Assembly (NCBI RefSeq): GCF_052324685.1
Contig: NC_135220.1
Span: 8,839,820 to 8,903,819, forward strand
Length of the DNA stretch: 64,000 bases
Reading direction: 5' to 3'
Origin: Brachyhypopomus gauderio
Lineage: Eukaryota > Chordata > Actinopteri > Gymnotiformes > Hypopomidae
Position 1 is the stretch's first letter. Every line of letters begins with the position of its first letter. Below the pieces are notes generated by a model. The model saw only the letters and a program-made list of their open reading frames with translations, was not told the origin of the DNA and searched no databases. This document shows, piece after piece, positions 17,162-43,865 of this stretch. A program made the position numbers and the translations under genes.

Positions 17162-18278
17162 CACTGCTCAAAAAAATAAAGGGAATACTTAAACAACACA
17201 ATGTAACTCCAAGTCAACCACACTTAAACCAACCTGTTCAGTTAGGAAGCAACACTGATTGTGAATCAATTTCACCTGCTGTTGTATGGAACAGACAACA
17301 GAAATGAGAGGCAATTATCAAGACACCCCCTATAAAGTAGAGGTTCTGCAGGTGGTGACCAGAGACCTTTTCTCTGTTCTCATCCTTTCTGGCTGATGTT
17401 TTGGTCACCAAAGAGGGAGCATGATGTGGTGTCTAAAACCCACAGAAGTTGCTCAGGTAGTGCAGCTCATCCAGGATAACTGGAGCACCCTAGGCCACTA
17501 ACATCCATGTTTCTGCTCAAACTGTCAGAAACAGACTCCATGAGGGTGGTGTGAGGGCCCAACGTCCACAAGTGGGGCTTGTGCTTACAGCTCAACACCG
17601 TGCAGGGTGACTGGCATTTGCCAGAGAACAACAAGATTGCCAGATTCACCATTGGTGCCTTGTGCTCTTCACAGATGAGAGCAGGTTCATACTGAGCACG
17701 TGAGTCTGGGGTCTGGAGACACTGTGGAGAACATTCTGCTGCCTACAACATCCTCCAGCATGACCGGTTTGGCAGTGGGTCAGTAATGGTGTGGGGAGAC
17801 ATTTCTTTGGAGGGCCACACACACCTCCATGTGCTAGTCAGAGGTATCATGACTGCCATTAGATCCATTGTGAGACACTGATGCTATGGACTGGCCTGCC
17901 CGTTCCCCAGACCTGAAAACAATCGAACACACCTGGGACATCATGTCTCACTACATCCACCAACACCACATTGCACCACAGACTGTCCAGGAGTTGACTG
18001 ACCCTTTAATCCAGGTCTGGGAGGAGATTCCTCATTTTAACTTGTCTTGAGGAATTTCCACTGAAGTTGGATCAGCCCTTGATTTGATTTTCAGTATGAT
18101 AAATCCAGACCTCCATGGGATAATAATTTTGATTTACATTAATAATTTTTTTAATTCTCCACCATGTAATAAAGATTTTCAACTGGAAATCTAGGATATG
18201 TTATTATTGAGAGATCTAGGATATGTTATTATTATTATTATATGTTATTTTAGTGTTCCCTTTATTTTTTGAGCAGTG
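17162..18278 (+). mobile_element. Decayed Tc1-like DNA transposon
   Basis: The element starts CACTGCTCAAAAAAATAAAG and ends with the inverse (CTTTATTTTTTGAGCAGTG), flanked by the TA target duplication (17160-17161 and 18279-18280) typical of Tc1/mariner insertions. The interior (about 17430-18050) is a + strand transposase relic: peptides such as QVVQLIQDNWS and a later GSGSVMVWG can be read, but stops and frameshifts separate them. There is no intact frame, so it cannot move by itself. Confidence 0.88.
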
Positions 18279-19963
18279 TACAAACCTGTCTAAAAACCTA
18301 TTGGCAATTTGTCGCCCTCTAGTGTTGAAATCCACAAACTGGTTTTTAAAGACCCAGGAAACCTACATCTATTTTCTTGGATCTTGCTTTTATGGGAACA
18401 CAGTATGCTAGGAACAAAGTGTCCTGCGAATCCAACTTCAAATTAAATTACTAATTTATTTTGGCAGCTTTTCTTCCCCTTCACTGTAAAATGGGCTGTC
18501 CTTATGTTGTGTAAAGCTCATGTAAATTTTACACTCCAGTTGTAAAGCTGTAGTTTCTCTCACATACTCTTTGCTGCTTTTTCAACTTCCTTTGAATGTG
18601 AGCAAATGTACAGATTGCTGTTCAACATCCATAAAAGAGGCTTAACTGACAACCTGACCAATCAGACTGCTGGACAACCTGACAAATCAGACTGCACATG
18701 GCACACAAGTTAATTAAAAACGTGGTTTTAAATAGCTCATTTACATTATCCAGCCACCTGCAATAACAGCAGTGATACAGACACTGATTAACATCATGAA
18801 GCACTTTTAATTATTAGCTACTAATCTTAATCTTAAGGAATGTACTTTATTAACAACTGTGAATTATTCAATAGCATTGAGGCCTATACAAGTTTAATAG
18901 CAGTCTGGGCTTAGGTCCTTAGAGTGTAAAAGATTAAAAAACTACTGGTGACATTTCATGTAATTCAGTGTCAAATAAATGATCATCCCTTAAAGAGGGA
19001 AATCATCAGTCTATATGGTTTTGCCTTCAGATCGTACCTCATGGGGTGGAGTCATGACCTTCTGGTGATCACGTCTGTTGTCTTCAAATGCTGTGGAGCA
19101 GGAAGCAGCTTCACATGGACAAACATGGCGTGTAATGGCCTATGCATCTACATGGAAGGGTCCCTATGCAGCTTACGCGTTAGTATAATGCTGTTCACAT
19201 TCCAGATTTTCGGATGTGGGGGATCTGTTACAAGCCCCCATGCTGGAGCAGGTGTTTCGACGCAAATCCGACACATTTGCACAGTGAAACTGGAGACCAC
19301 AGTGCAATTTTATATTTATTTCCCTTTTGTCCTGTAACGCAGTAAATCATCTCTTTTGTAAAATTACCCCATTAATTCCCATAAAGAAGAAGAAGAAAAA
19401 CAACAGTACAGTACATTCATGTCACAGAGAAACTTCCTTCCACATGGATTACAAATCAGAACGAGTTACATAACATGTGCACTACCTGGTAACTAGGGTT
19501 AGGTAACTAGGTGTTTCACTACCTGGTAACTAGGTGTTTCACTGTCAACTCCTGTAACTTTCAGCACAACTCATCAGTACATTAGCACAATGTAGTAAAA
19601 AAATATCTACCCACAGTACAAATATATTCCTAAGTACAAATAATCCTCAGACATCCTTTATTTTAGATTGGACTTAAAACCCCTATGAGCCTGAATCCAC
19701 AGATATACTGTAGGTGAATAATAATTCACTAATATTTAAATACTAATATTTCTCCCCAAAAGGAAATTATTTCTTCTCAAGCTATACACACTACCGCTGT
19801 AGCAATACTTCATGTCATATACAGTTTAATACATAACAAAATATAAGGCAGTGTATTGAGGGCCCATTACATAAATAGTCAATACAAATGTAGTAAGCAA
19901 ACTCACTGCAGGAGGTGAGACAGTGAGACACTGGAAGAGTTCAGTGCTATGCGCTATTCTCAG

Positions 19964-20020
<57 letters not shown>

Positions 20021-20300
20021 CACCGATGTGGCTGCAACTATCTCGGAAGTCTTTAAAAAGACGAACTTGCCATGTGCCTGTCAAACAACCATAAGTTCAC
20101 TTGCGCACCATGACCAGTAAAGTCCTTCATTGGTCTTTAGGAAAACCAGCAAACCTGATGTGCAGAGTGGCAGCTGCAAGACCCTCAGCACAGAAGACTG
20201 AACAGAAACCAAACAAAGAACATCTGGTCTTCACCAGAGCAGCAGATGGAGATGGGAGACAGGCTGGTCAACAGGAAATGACATCGTGACTGCATCCTCC
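18279..20300. other. Intergenic sequence between samsn1 and gdpd5
   Basis: No gene recognised. It contains a (CA)n microsatellite at about 19966-20019, short tandem duplications at 18650-18700 (acaacctgac...aatcagactg) and at 19485-19545 (ctacctggtaactagg), and AT-rich unique sequence. Confidence 0.5.
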
Positions 20301-20352
20301 TTAGCTGTGGTCGACATACATGGACAGCTCTTCTGTGCTACCGTGGCCGTTG

Positions 20353-20358
20353 TTTATT
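20353..20358 (-). terminator. Candidate poly(A) signal of gdpd5
   Basis: On the - strand this reads AATAAA, about 75 bases after the stop codon proposed for gdpd5 at 20432-20434. It supports transcript ending near 20.33 kb. Confidence 0.5.
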
Positions 20359-20431
20359 TCTAAACGTTGGAGGGAGTGAAACAATAGATTTAGCATTAGC
20401 ACAGCAAGAGGGCAACGTCAGCTCGGAGCTG

Positions 20432-34576
<14,145 letters not shown>

Positions 34577-34860
34577 GCTCCTGCAGCACTTACATCCCAC
34601 TCCACACCACCAAGCCTGGGAGAACAAGAACATGAAGATGGAACGCTTCGCTGGGCCTCAGGGCCACCATCCACACCCCGGGAGCAGATTTAGCGCTTCA
34701 GAGTCTAATGAATGTAAATGAACCAACACTAACCCTAATCCCAGAGGCTTCCTGGATTGTGTTGATTCCACTCATTTTACCTGGATTGCACTAATTAGAA
34801 AATCTAGCAAGCTTGAGCAAAATCCTGGTGAGGACTTTGACTTTCTGAACCTGGATTATA

Positions 34861-36264
34861 CAGTGGGGAAAATAAGTATTTAGTCAGTCACCAATTGTGC
34901 AAGTTCTCCCACTTAAAAAGATGAGAGAGGCCGGTAATTGACATCATAGGTAGACCTCAACTATGAGAGACAAAATGTGAAAAAAAATTGAGAAAATCAT
35001 TTTGTCTGACTTTTTTAAAGAATTTATTTGCAAATAATGGTGGAAAATAAGTATTTGGTCAATAACAAAAGTTCATCTCAATACTTTGTTGTATATCCTC
35101 TGTTGGCAATGACAGAGGTCAAACGTTTTCTGTAAGTCTTCACAAGGTTGGCACACACTGTTGCTGGTATGTTGGCCCATTCCTCCATGCAGATCTCCTC
35201 AAGTTTCATCTTCATTGCCCTTGCTGATGGAAGGAGGTTTGCACCCAAAATCTCACAATACATGGCCCCATTCATTCTTTCATGTACAGGGACCAGTCGT
35301 CCTGGTCCCTTTGCAGAGAAACAGCCCCAAAGCATGATGTTGCCACCCCCATGCTTGACAGTTGGTATGGTGTTCTTTGGATGCAACTCAGCATTCACTG
35401 TACTCCAAACACGACAAGTTGTGTTTTTACCAAATAGTTCTACTTTGGTTTCATCTGACCATATGACATTCTCCCAATACTCTTCTGGAACATCCAAATG
35501 CTCTCTAGCAAACTTCAGACGTGCCTGGATATGGACTGGCTTAAGCAGGGGGACACGTCTGGCACTGCAAGATCTGAGTCCCTGGCGTCGTAGTGTGTTG
35601 CTGATGGTAGCCTTTGTAACGTTGGTCCCAGCTTTCTGCAGGTCATTCACTAGATCCCCCCTTGTGGTTCTGGGATTTTTCCTCACCGTTCTTGTGATCA
35701 TTTTGACCCCACGGGCTGAGATCTTGCGTGGAGCCCCAGATCGAGGGAGATTAGTAGTGGTCTTGTAGGTCTTCCATTTTCTGATTATTGCTCCCACAGT
35801 AGATTTCCTCACACCAAGCTGCTTGCCTATTGCAGATTCAGTCTTCCCAGCCTACAATTCGGTTTCTGGTGTCCTCCGACAGCTCTTTCGTCTTCACCAT
35901 AGTGGAGTTTGGAGTGTGACTGTTTGAGGTTGTGGGCAGGTGTCTTTTATACTGTTAACGACTTCAAATAGGTGCCATTAATACAGGTAATGAGTGGGGG
36001 AAAGAGGAGCCTCTTAAAAAAGAAGTTACAGGTCTGTGACAGCCAGAAATCTTGCTTGTTTGTAGGTGACCAAATACTTATTTTCCACCATTATTTGCAA
36101 ATAAATTCTTTAAAAGTCAGACAAAATGATTCTCAATTTTTTTTTCACATTTTGTCTCTTATAGTTGAGGTCTACCTATGATGTCAATTACCGGCCTCTC
36201 TCATCTTTTTAAGTGGGAGAACTTGCACAATTGGTGACTGACTAAATACTTATTTTCCCCACTG
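34861..36264 (-). mobile_element. Tc1-like transposon with ~200-bp IR/DR ends, internally deleted
   Basis: Inverted repeats of about 200 bp (34861-35062 and 36066-36264) begin CAGTGGGGAAAATAAGTATT and carry an inner copy of the motif (aaaataagtatttggtca), the IR/DR layout of fish Tc1-like elements. TA duplications flank it (34859-34860, 36265-36266). Ends and target duplication are well preserved, which suggests a fairly recent insertion. It lies just upstream of gdpd5 coding exon 1. Confidence 0.93.
35078..35905 (-). pseudogene. Broken Tc1-like transposase
   Basis: The - strand frame begins at about 35905 with MVKTKELSEDTRNRIV, hits a stop and frameshift near 35845, then reopens at 35812 for 244 aa. 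The DNA-binding half is intact in type ([29 protein letters not shown]). The first catalytic Asp is in VIWSDETK. After AMKMK the protein jumps directly to LEEICMEEW: the segment that normally contains the second and third catalytic acidic residues (HDNDPKH and SPDLNPIE regions) is missing, about 65-70 residues by comparison with the family. The enzyme cannot be active. Confidence 0.92.
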
Positions 36265-36266
36265 TA

Positions 36267-37261
36267 CACCTCTGCTTAATCCTAACTCTAACCCTGGGGG
36301 GAACACTCAATCACACTAACACTAACCCTAATGCTAATCCCAGATCAGTGGTAGATCCAAATCTGAGATGAATACAATCTAATGTAAATCAAGCATAAAT
36401 ACAAGATAATACAGGTCAAACACTTCAAAAACACAATCATGCATTATAGATTATACGTTAAATCACATGTCACAAAATAATCATAAATTACAAGAACAGG
36501 AATCCATGAACTGCTAAATGTGGAAAAATAATTACTATCAATGAGTAACTGGGGGCAACTTAATTTAAGTGACGTCAAAGACAGAAGAGAAAAACAAAAG
36601 CACATTCCTCTAGTGGCTGTAATGCCTCTGATGGTGAACATTGTGAGGCAGTGTGAGTGAAATGCAAGCACAGACATGGACTTCATCTGTTTAACGGAAT
36701 GTGCCTGTCAGTCTTGTTTCCCTCATGGTCATGTCACGCAAACACAAGGGCTCTGGACTACACCAGTCCTCCCAGTTCACAGCGTCAAGGGCTCCGGACT
36801 ACACCAGTCCTCCCAGTTCACAGCGTCCTCACTCAAGGCCGCCGGACTAAACCAGTACTCCCAGTTCACTGTTCACCTTCCCCAAGCCCCAGAAGCAGAA
36901 GCATCTAGCAGCCCAACATTTTTGCCAGTCTGACACTGGGACACTGGGATGGTCAATTCTATTATCTGTAATATTCTGGTCTGGCACATAAAAGTGTATA
37001 GTCATGCCAAAAATTGTTCTTTGTAAAATGGAAATCTGTTAATATTCCAAACATTGTTGCCTGTTGCTTTAGTAGACAGTTCACTCCAAATAGGAATGTG
37101 GAGTCCATGAAAGTAGCTGCACTCAGCTGTACCACTGACATTTCAAAACTGACATCAGGTCCTACTCTGCATCGGCCATGTCCCTTACAGATGACCTCAT
37201 CAGGCACCGGCATCCAGCTGTGGTGACAGGAGGTCAATGCAAGCATTCATTAGCATGATAA

Positions 37262-37324
<63 letters not shown>

Positions 37325-38508
37325 TTGCTTAGTCATTTTCTGTCATTAGTCAGTTCCTGTCATTAGGGTTGATTAGGGGAGTGTGAAGAGGTCATAGGGG
37401 AGTGTGAAGAGGTCATTGGGATCCCAAAGTGTGCTGTTGAAGGAGTCTTCCACCAGCAATGAGTCCAGGAATCCTCCAACAGAAATGTGTCCTCTATTCC
37501 TGCACCACGAGCTCACAGCCTCTGGCCTCTTCACCCGCCACTGTCAAAATGAGCTGGTATCAGTAGTACCTCTTTCAGTTACTGGCAGAGATGACATGGG
37601 TCCTCATGGACAACCTCAGGTCCCAGTGATAGAATGTTTTTTTTTGATCTCACACATTTTGCAGATGCTTTTATGCAGAATGACTTCACGCAATAATTTA
37701 CAGACGCATAATAATAAAGTTACAGACGCAGGCAAATGTGTCATCAGGAGCCCAAGGACTGTTTCAGGTATGGCATTATGGCATAGAGCCTAGAGTGGGT
37801 TCTGAACTCTGGTTCCCCAAGCATCAAACAGCATTATTACCCACTATCCAATTATAACCACATCTTACACAACATTCTTACATGACATCCTTCTACTTTG
37901 AGTCAGAGGTAAACAGTTCAGGAAATGAACAAAAGATGATATTTTGTCTACTGTAGCAGTGTGTTGTGAGATGCTCTGCTTCAAGGCAAGGTACACCTTG
38001 TTCTGCTGTATGTTATCAGACCTAACCAAAAGGCTGTGATGAGTTTGCCATGGAACGTGCGTCCCCAGCAACAGATCAGAGAGCAAAACTGTGGCTCAAC
38101 GCCTTTTCAGCACAATGAATTATTCAGCTCACGACAGCTGAAATATCGGTTGTCTTGGGAACATAAATGATCTTGGCCAGAAGAAGATCCCCCACAGGTG
38201 GTTATGCTGATTGTGACACTCACCACTCCACTGTGACACTTCAAAAAATGTATAGTAACACATTTGGTTCTTCAAACAATGGCGACATACACGTTTTCCT
38301 CATTATTAATACAAGAGTACTCGTAGGCGCGGTGTAGGCCTTCATGTGGAGAACAGCGCATACGTAACGCTCAAAACGAGAGGAGCAGGATTGGCTGTGC
38401 TATGGCACGGAGTTATTAGCCTTGTTAATAATAGAATAATGAATTGGCCAGCCAGCGGGACGAGAATGTTAATGAATCATTAGCACGTTTGGGGCTCTGA
38501 GGAGCTGA
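36267..38508. other. Intergenic stretch between gdpd5 and serpinh1, part 1
   Basis: No gene recognised. It contains three copies of a roughly 50-bp unit at about 36755-36880 (ccagtcctcccagttcacag), (CA)n at 37262-37321, a duplicated gggagtgtgaagaggtcat at 37376-37415, and near 37655-37690 a piece resembling the reverse of a common fish SINE tail (cattttgcagatgcttttat). Confidence 0.45.
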
Positions 38509-39003
38509 GGATATCCTCATCGTTCAGCCTCTGAGGAGCCGATAACCTCATCGTTCAGCCTCTGAGGAGCCGATAACCTCATCGTTCAGCCTCTGAGGAG
38601 CCGATAACCTCATCGTTCAGCCTCTGAGGAGCCGATAACCTCATCGTTCAGCCTCTGAGGAGCCGATATCCTCATCGTTCAGCCTCTGAGGAGCCGATAT
38701 CCTCATCGTTCAGCCTCTGAGGAGCCGATATCCTCATCGTTCAGCCTCTGAGGAGCCGATATCCTCATCGTTCAGCCTCTGAGGAGCCGATATCCTCATC
38801 GTTCAGCCTCTGAGGAGCCGATATCCTCATCGTTCAGCCTCTGAGGAGCCGATAACCTCATCGTTCAGCCTCTGAGGAGCAGATATCCTCATCGTTCAGC
38901 CTCTGAGGAGCCGATATCCTCATAGTTCAGCCTCTGAGGAGCCGATAACCTCATCGTTCAGCCTCTGAGGAGCTGATATCCTCATCGTTCAGCCTCTGAG
39001 GCT
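38509..39003. repeat. 31-bp minisatellite, about 16 copies
   Basis: Unit core cctcatcgttcagcctctga followed by ggagccgata(a/t). Copies are nearly identical, with the variable base turning gataac into the palindrome gatatc. The variants are clustered: several 'aac' copies, a block of 'atc' copies, then mixed ones. Confidence 0.95.
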
Positions 39004-42000
39004 CTTCAGGTGTGACTATCGCTTGCATGACACAATCTCCATCACCGTCTGTTTATCACACGTTTCATGATTTATGTGTTACCAGATTGGCCATCCTGAC
39101 CCAAACATGAGATTTTTAATAAATTTCTTTTAAGCCAGTCTAATAACCCACTGGGTTGTTCATACTGAACGGTGATGTATGCGTTCCACTAGAGTCTAAC
39201 AAAGGAAGCCCAGATTTGTGCCTTTATCTGCCCAGAACATGCCTGCCTGTTTTGGCCTCACACCTTGTAGACAAATGCCCCTGTGTGGGGGAGATAACAC
39301 TGGCCATCTGCCCCAGTGGAAGGCTGAACATGCACACGTTTAAAATAAACAAGCAATGACAAAAAACAAAACATCCTCTTTATAGCAAACACAGACCAAA
39401 CTGCATTGGTAGTGAAATGACAGGGACGTATACATTGCATGAAAAGCACTAGACAGACATATTCAAATGAGCTGAAGTTAAAATTCACAAATTTCCTTAG
39501 AAACATCAACTGAGCAAGAGGAGCAAAGCAACTCACATCCAAAAGGTTGTGAACCTGCAACTTGAAAATGGTTTCAGCCTAAATTCAGACTACACATTTA
39601 TGTAAGAATCTAGTGTTTAAGACACACATCTGTCTATCTGCAGATGACTCCTCAAGCAAATCGCCCAAAACACAATTTCTTAAAGCTCATGTTAATTTAA
39701 GAAAAACAAAACTCTCTATATAACATTTTAGCTTACCTGACAATTCCTTCAAACTGGAAGTTACGCAGGTCAGAACCTGTATGACAATTGTCAAACATCA
39801 GATGGAAATTCTGAAGCATCTACATACTGCGAAGGACGAAGTTAAAGGCTGCCGGACGTGTGAGTCACCCAGACACAATAAACAGAAACGGCTCCATGTT
39901 TTGCATACAGCACCTCAGGAACAACACAGCACCTTCCACTGTGCCAGACACTCACATTTGGTCAGTCCTGGTGTTCGAAGTGGGAGTGGAACAACACACG
40001 GGCGAGCAAATGAGTGAGTGTGTGTGTGACTGTGTACAAGTGAGTGTGTGTGCGTTCGGCAGCTGTGTGTTCCCTCGGCTGGGTTTGTGGACGGCTGTCC
40101 GATCCTGCTGGTTTCCATGACACTGGAGTCTGAAGGTTTTTTTTTTTTAAGTTTAGCAAAATGCGAGTGTGCTGCTCGTAGGTCCGTGTGTCAGACAGCG
40201 CTGGTTTCATTACACCATGACCCTTGACACTTGCCACAGACTGTACCCTTCAGCCTCTCTTTCAGGAACTTCTATTGCAGACATGTACCTTGCAAATCAA
40301 GGTAGGCATAGAGCACAGTGGAGATCATTTAATCCCTGAACACACGTCACATCAATGTGTGTGAGGGGATCACATCAGAATCAGTTTCAACCTCTCACGT
40401 GATGGCAGGTATGCGTTTCTAATCATCATTAACCTAAAGCTCCACTATTCACCAAACACACCCGACCTTCAAAAACAGAGTCGGCTTGCACAGCTCCGTA
40501 AGCCAATTCATTGTTTCACCCTGACGGCAACTCGTGAGGCTATCGGATAGATTTCAGTGAGATTTCAGGTTTGGAACTCTTCTGCTGTCCAGTGCAGCGG
40601 CACAGCCCGTGTCTGAGAGAGAGGGCGGTGTGAGCAGGTCTCCTGCGGACCAGAGGAGCTTTATAAGGACTCGGCCAACCTTCACTCCCTCTGATTTCAC
40701 CCAGATGACAAGACCAAGAAAAATGAGGCACAGTCAAATGCACACAGGCATACGGAGGACACGGATCATTCATTTTGGCGGAAGAGTACCTGCTTGGAAA
40801 CAGGACGCCGAAAACGGCTCCCACCAGCCAGTGAAATGTGACACTTGCTGTTCTGATAACGTGCAGGAAGGAGACAACGGACTCCAAGGTCGTTGAAGTT
40901 ATCAAAGCACCTATGTGTAGGAGACCTCAGAACGTGTTTGACCAAACAAAAAAAAAAACAAAAAACAAAAACAAAGGCTCTTTCATCTTGACCATGAGAT
41001 TATATATGAAGTAAGATTAGTACCCACTACACCACACTGGCACACACAGACTAGGACAATATTACCACAGTCTAGGAACATATCTTACAACACACACATG
41101 ACTGTATGGGCTACCGCTCACAGATATATTATAACTTCAGAAGTGACTTCGGAAGCTTTTCATTGCCATCAAAGTTAAACCGGTTATGCTGGGAATTGGT
41201 GGTGTGAGCGGACAATGTTGTGATGGATAAATTGAGCTTCCTTCTGTTCCTGTGTGTTGTAGAACAAGGACAGACTGGACTACAGAACATGTACCTCATC
41301 TGTGCTAAACCTGCACATGACCACAACAGTGCTGCCAGACACCAAGAAACAGACAGACGAACACTCAGGAAGAAACTAAACGGGACGGTGAGAGAGACAG
41401 TCTGTCATGAATCCATCGATGGCAGCAGAGTAGTGACAAAGCCTTGTTCATTTATTTTATCTCAGTGCTGTGCAATAATACATCACACTTACTAACGGCA
41501 GAACATTTAAAAATTACGTTTTTAAAAATTGATATGTTTCTATTCATGCAGTCATTCATGATGCAAGCAGCCAAAAATAAGGGGCATGACTAATAATGCA
41601 TTACATAAGTACCCTAAAACTCCTGACAGTGGTATATTATCAGAGACTTTCAGAGGGATCTTATCTCTGCCTTACAGCAATGTGTTTAATCTTTGATTCT
41701 TTCACACATCCTGTGAGGGGAAAGGAGACATTGAAACACCACAAAGAAAACAATTATTTAGAATTTCCTTTCAGGGTGATAAATAAATCTAAGACAACTG
41801 ATTGGGGGAATCACAGACAGGAACTTATCAGGAGGACACAGGGTAACAGCATAAACGTGACTAAGGGGGAAGACTATGGGGAAGCCATTACGCAAACCCA
41901 GTGGAGCCAAAAATCCTCTTTCTTTTACTCTGACAAATGGGGTCTTTGTTTTAGGTATCACCTCTGTGGAGGTCTTTTCTCAATGTAGATGACAGGGTAA

Positions 42001-42429
42001 ACATCATCTGTCTGTCTGCCTGATATTCTGTCTACTCTGGCTTTCGTCTGTGTGCCCTGCAGCTCGAGCACAGCCAGAATTCGCGACTAGCAAGACACTG
42101 ATGGGTCTGAGTCTTGTGCAGGGGACACAGGTTTGCACTGCACGAGCCCACTGGGCCCAGTTTGACAGGATCATGGCTGGGTGCTGGAAACACACGTGCT
42201 TATAACGTGGTACCAGGATTATTTACTTATTTACTTTACATTTTTATTCTAAACCAAAATGCAAATCCTATGACCTCAGTAATGAAAATAACAGTTCACA
42301 AGAGCTTTATAGCAAAAGGATCACTGTGCCATTACTTAAACGTACTTATTTAAAACCTTTCACACAACTACGAATTACATTAATCGGTGCAAAAGCAAAA
42401 TCAGTTATATGCACACTAACTGGGTGAGC
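39004..42429. other. Intergenic stretch between gdpd5 and serpinh1, part 2
   Basis: I see no gene, transposon end or large repeat here. A poly(T) run (40137-40149) and a poly(A)-rich run (40948-40972) are present. Confidence 0.4.
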
Positions 42430-43080
42430 GTCAGCTAGTATACCGGGGTACCGCAATCGCAGGATTGTTGGTATTAACAACAGAATCCCACCTACAGGAA
42501 ACCGAGCCGCACAGTCGATCCCGGCGAAGTTCGTAGAGCGCGTTTTGAACCTTTGAAAACTGCGAGGTGAAAGTTAATCCGAACCCCCGTAAATTTACCT
42601 GTACGACTGTTAATCCACGTCCTCTCTCCCTCTCCCTCCCACACGGATAACGACTGGTAGTTTACGCTACTCCACCTCCAACATCTTCACTTACATTTGA
42701 TTTGTTTGTCCGTCCGAAGTAAACAGAAGTTTTTTTCGGTGGTCGTTTAACAGTTTACTTGCTACTGCTGTGCGGTGTATCAGATCGGAGATATTGAAAA
42801 GCAACTTCAGAAAAATGAAAGTGGCATCAGTGGAAACTCCGATATCACTAATCACTAATATCACTAATGTCCGTGTGTGATGAGCCCGTTGAGTTTACAG
42901 GTTTCCCCCGCAGGTCTTGTGTATTTTCCAGGCGTGTTGAAGGTCTCTGATTCAGCGAAGGCATTCGGCTCAGAGCGGTCGTGTAATCCATTCGAACACA
43001 CGTGGGCGGAGCCGACAGCACATGGGCGGTTCCGACCGCACATGGGCGGAGCCGACCGCACGTGGGCGGAGTCGCGGTTC
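42430..43080 (-). promoter_or_regulatory. CpG-richer block, possible distal gdpd5 promoter
   Basis: This block has visibly more CpG (ccggggtaccgcaatcgc, gatcccggcgaagttcg, the 43.0 kb CACGTG/GGGCGG repeats) than the AT-rich sequence around it. gdpd5 needs an upstream untranslated exon because its ATG lies 4 bases after an acceptor. A donor-like site exists on the - strand near 42493 (tttcctgtag then gtggga). Assigning it to gdpd5 is inference only. Confidence 0.25.
42999..43074. repeat. 20-bp tandem repeat carrying E-box and GC-box
   Basis: Four copies (42999, 43019, 43039, 43059) of CACGTGGGCGGAGCCGACCG or close variants. Each combines CACGTG or CACATG with the Sp1-type GGGCGG. Confidence 0.9.
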
Positions 43081-43434
43081 CCTTTACAAACAGACCCAGG
43101 CGTTTGATGTAGTACATCACGCACAAACAAATTAACTGCGCTGCTACAAAAATACACACTTTGTAAATATACTGTACTTTGACTTTTTTGGGGACAAAAT
43201 CAATCAGGATACAAAGGATATAATTGTTTTTGAGTAATGTAAACGCTGATTTCAGCACATAAGCCTGACAAGGGTGCCAGAAAGCATACATGGCCACCAA
43301 AAACCTGCTAAATCTAATATCAAAACTCAAAAGTTTTATGACAAACATATGCCTAACATATACAAGTTTCATGTTGATCTGAATAAAAATTTTCAATTGC
43401 AATTTACTATGGAATCAATAGGGAATTAATTCCT

Positions 43435-43715
43435 GTACTGCTTTAAGAAGAGTCTCAAAACCTTCCTGTTTAGATTTGCTTTTAGTTAGGAAACTCTAAT
43501 GGTAAATCATTTTATTACTTTATCACATTATTTTACTTAATTACATTTTGTCCTACTTATTTTAGGTTTTTCATCATATTTACTTTATTACATTATTTTA
43601 TTTTGTTACATATGTCTGTTCTAATTATTTTAATAGTTTTGCCATCTTATTTACTTTATTACATTATTTTGTATATATACTATACAAATAAAGATTATTA
43701 TTATTAGTGTTATCT
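43435..43715 (+). repeat. LINE-like 3' end (retroelement tail)
   Basis: The start reads like the last residues of a fish non-LTR reverse transcriptase (SLKTFLFRFAF then stop, with preceding small gaps), followed by an AT-rich tail and a terminal (att)n-like end (aaataaagattattattatt). This fits a 5'-truncated LINE copy, family not determined. Confidence 0.4.
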
Positions 43716-43865
43716 GTTATCACATTTTCTCATCTTCTCATCTTATACGTCCATTTAAGTAAGACAATACAAGCTCTGTGATTTTATGCCCACAATGTAG
43801 AACCAACCTATGCAGGCAATGTCATACTAGCATAACATGTATGTTAACATGTATGAGAGCTTCAT

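Noticed and set aside
20301-20332. Alternative last gdpd5 exon reading EELSMYVDHS then stop, in the right phase
   Set aside because: It faintly resembles the mammalian ELSVCSDNS tail, but its acceptor (ggtagcacag) lacks a pyrimidine tract and it lies after the AATAAA at 20353-20358. Kept only as a possibility to test by cDNA.
35148-35768. 206-residue frame on + opposite the Tc1-like transposase
   Set aside because: Antisense shadow of the transposase, whose - strand reading matches a known family.
38509-39003. Regular repeats considered as a CRISPR-like array
   Set aside because: The 31-bp units are contiguous with no unique spacers, and the genome is vertebrate.
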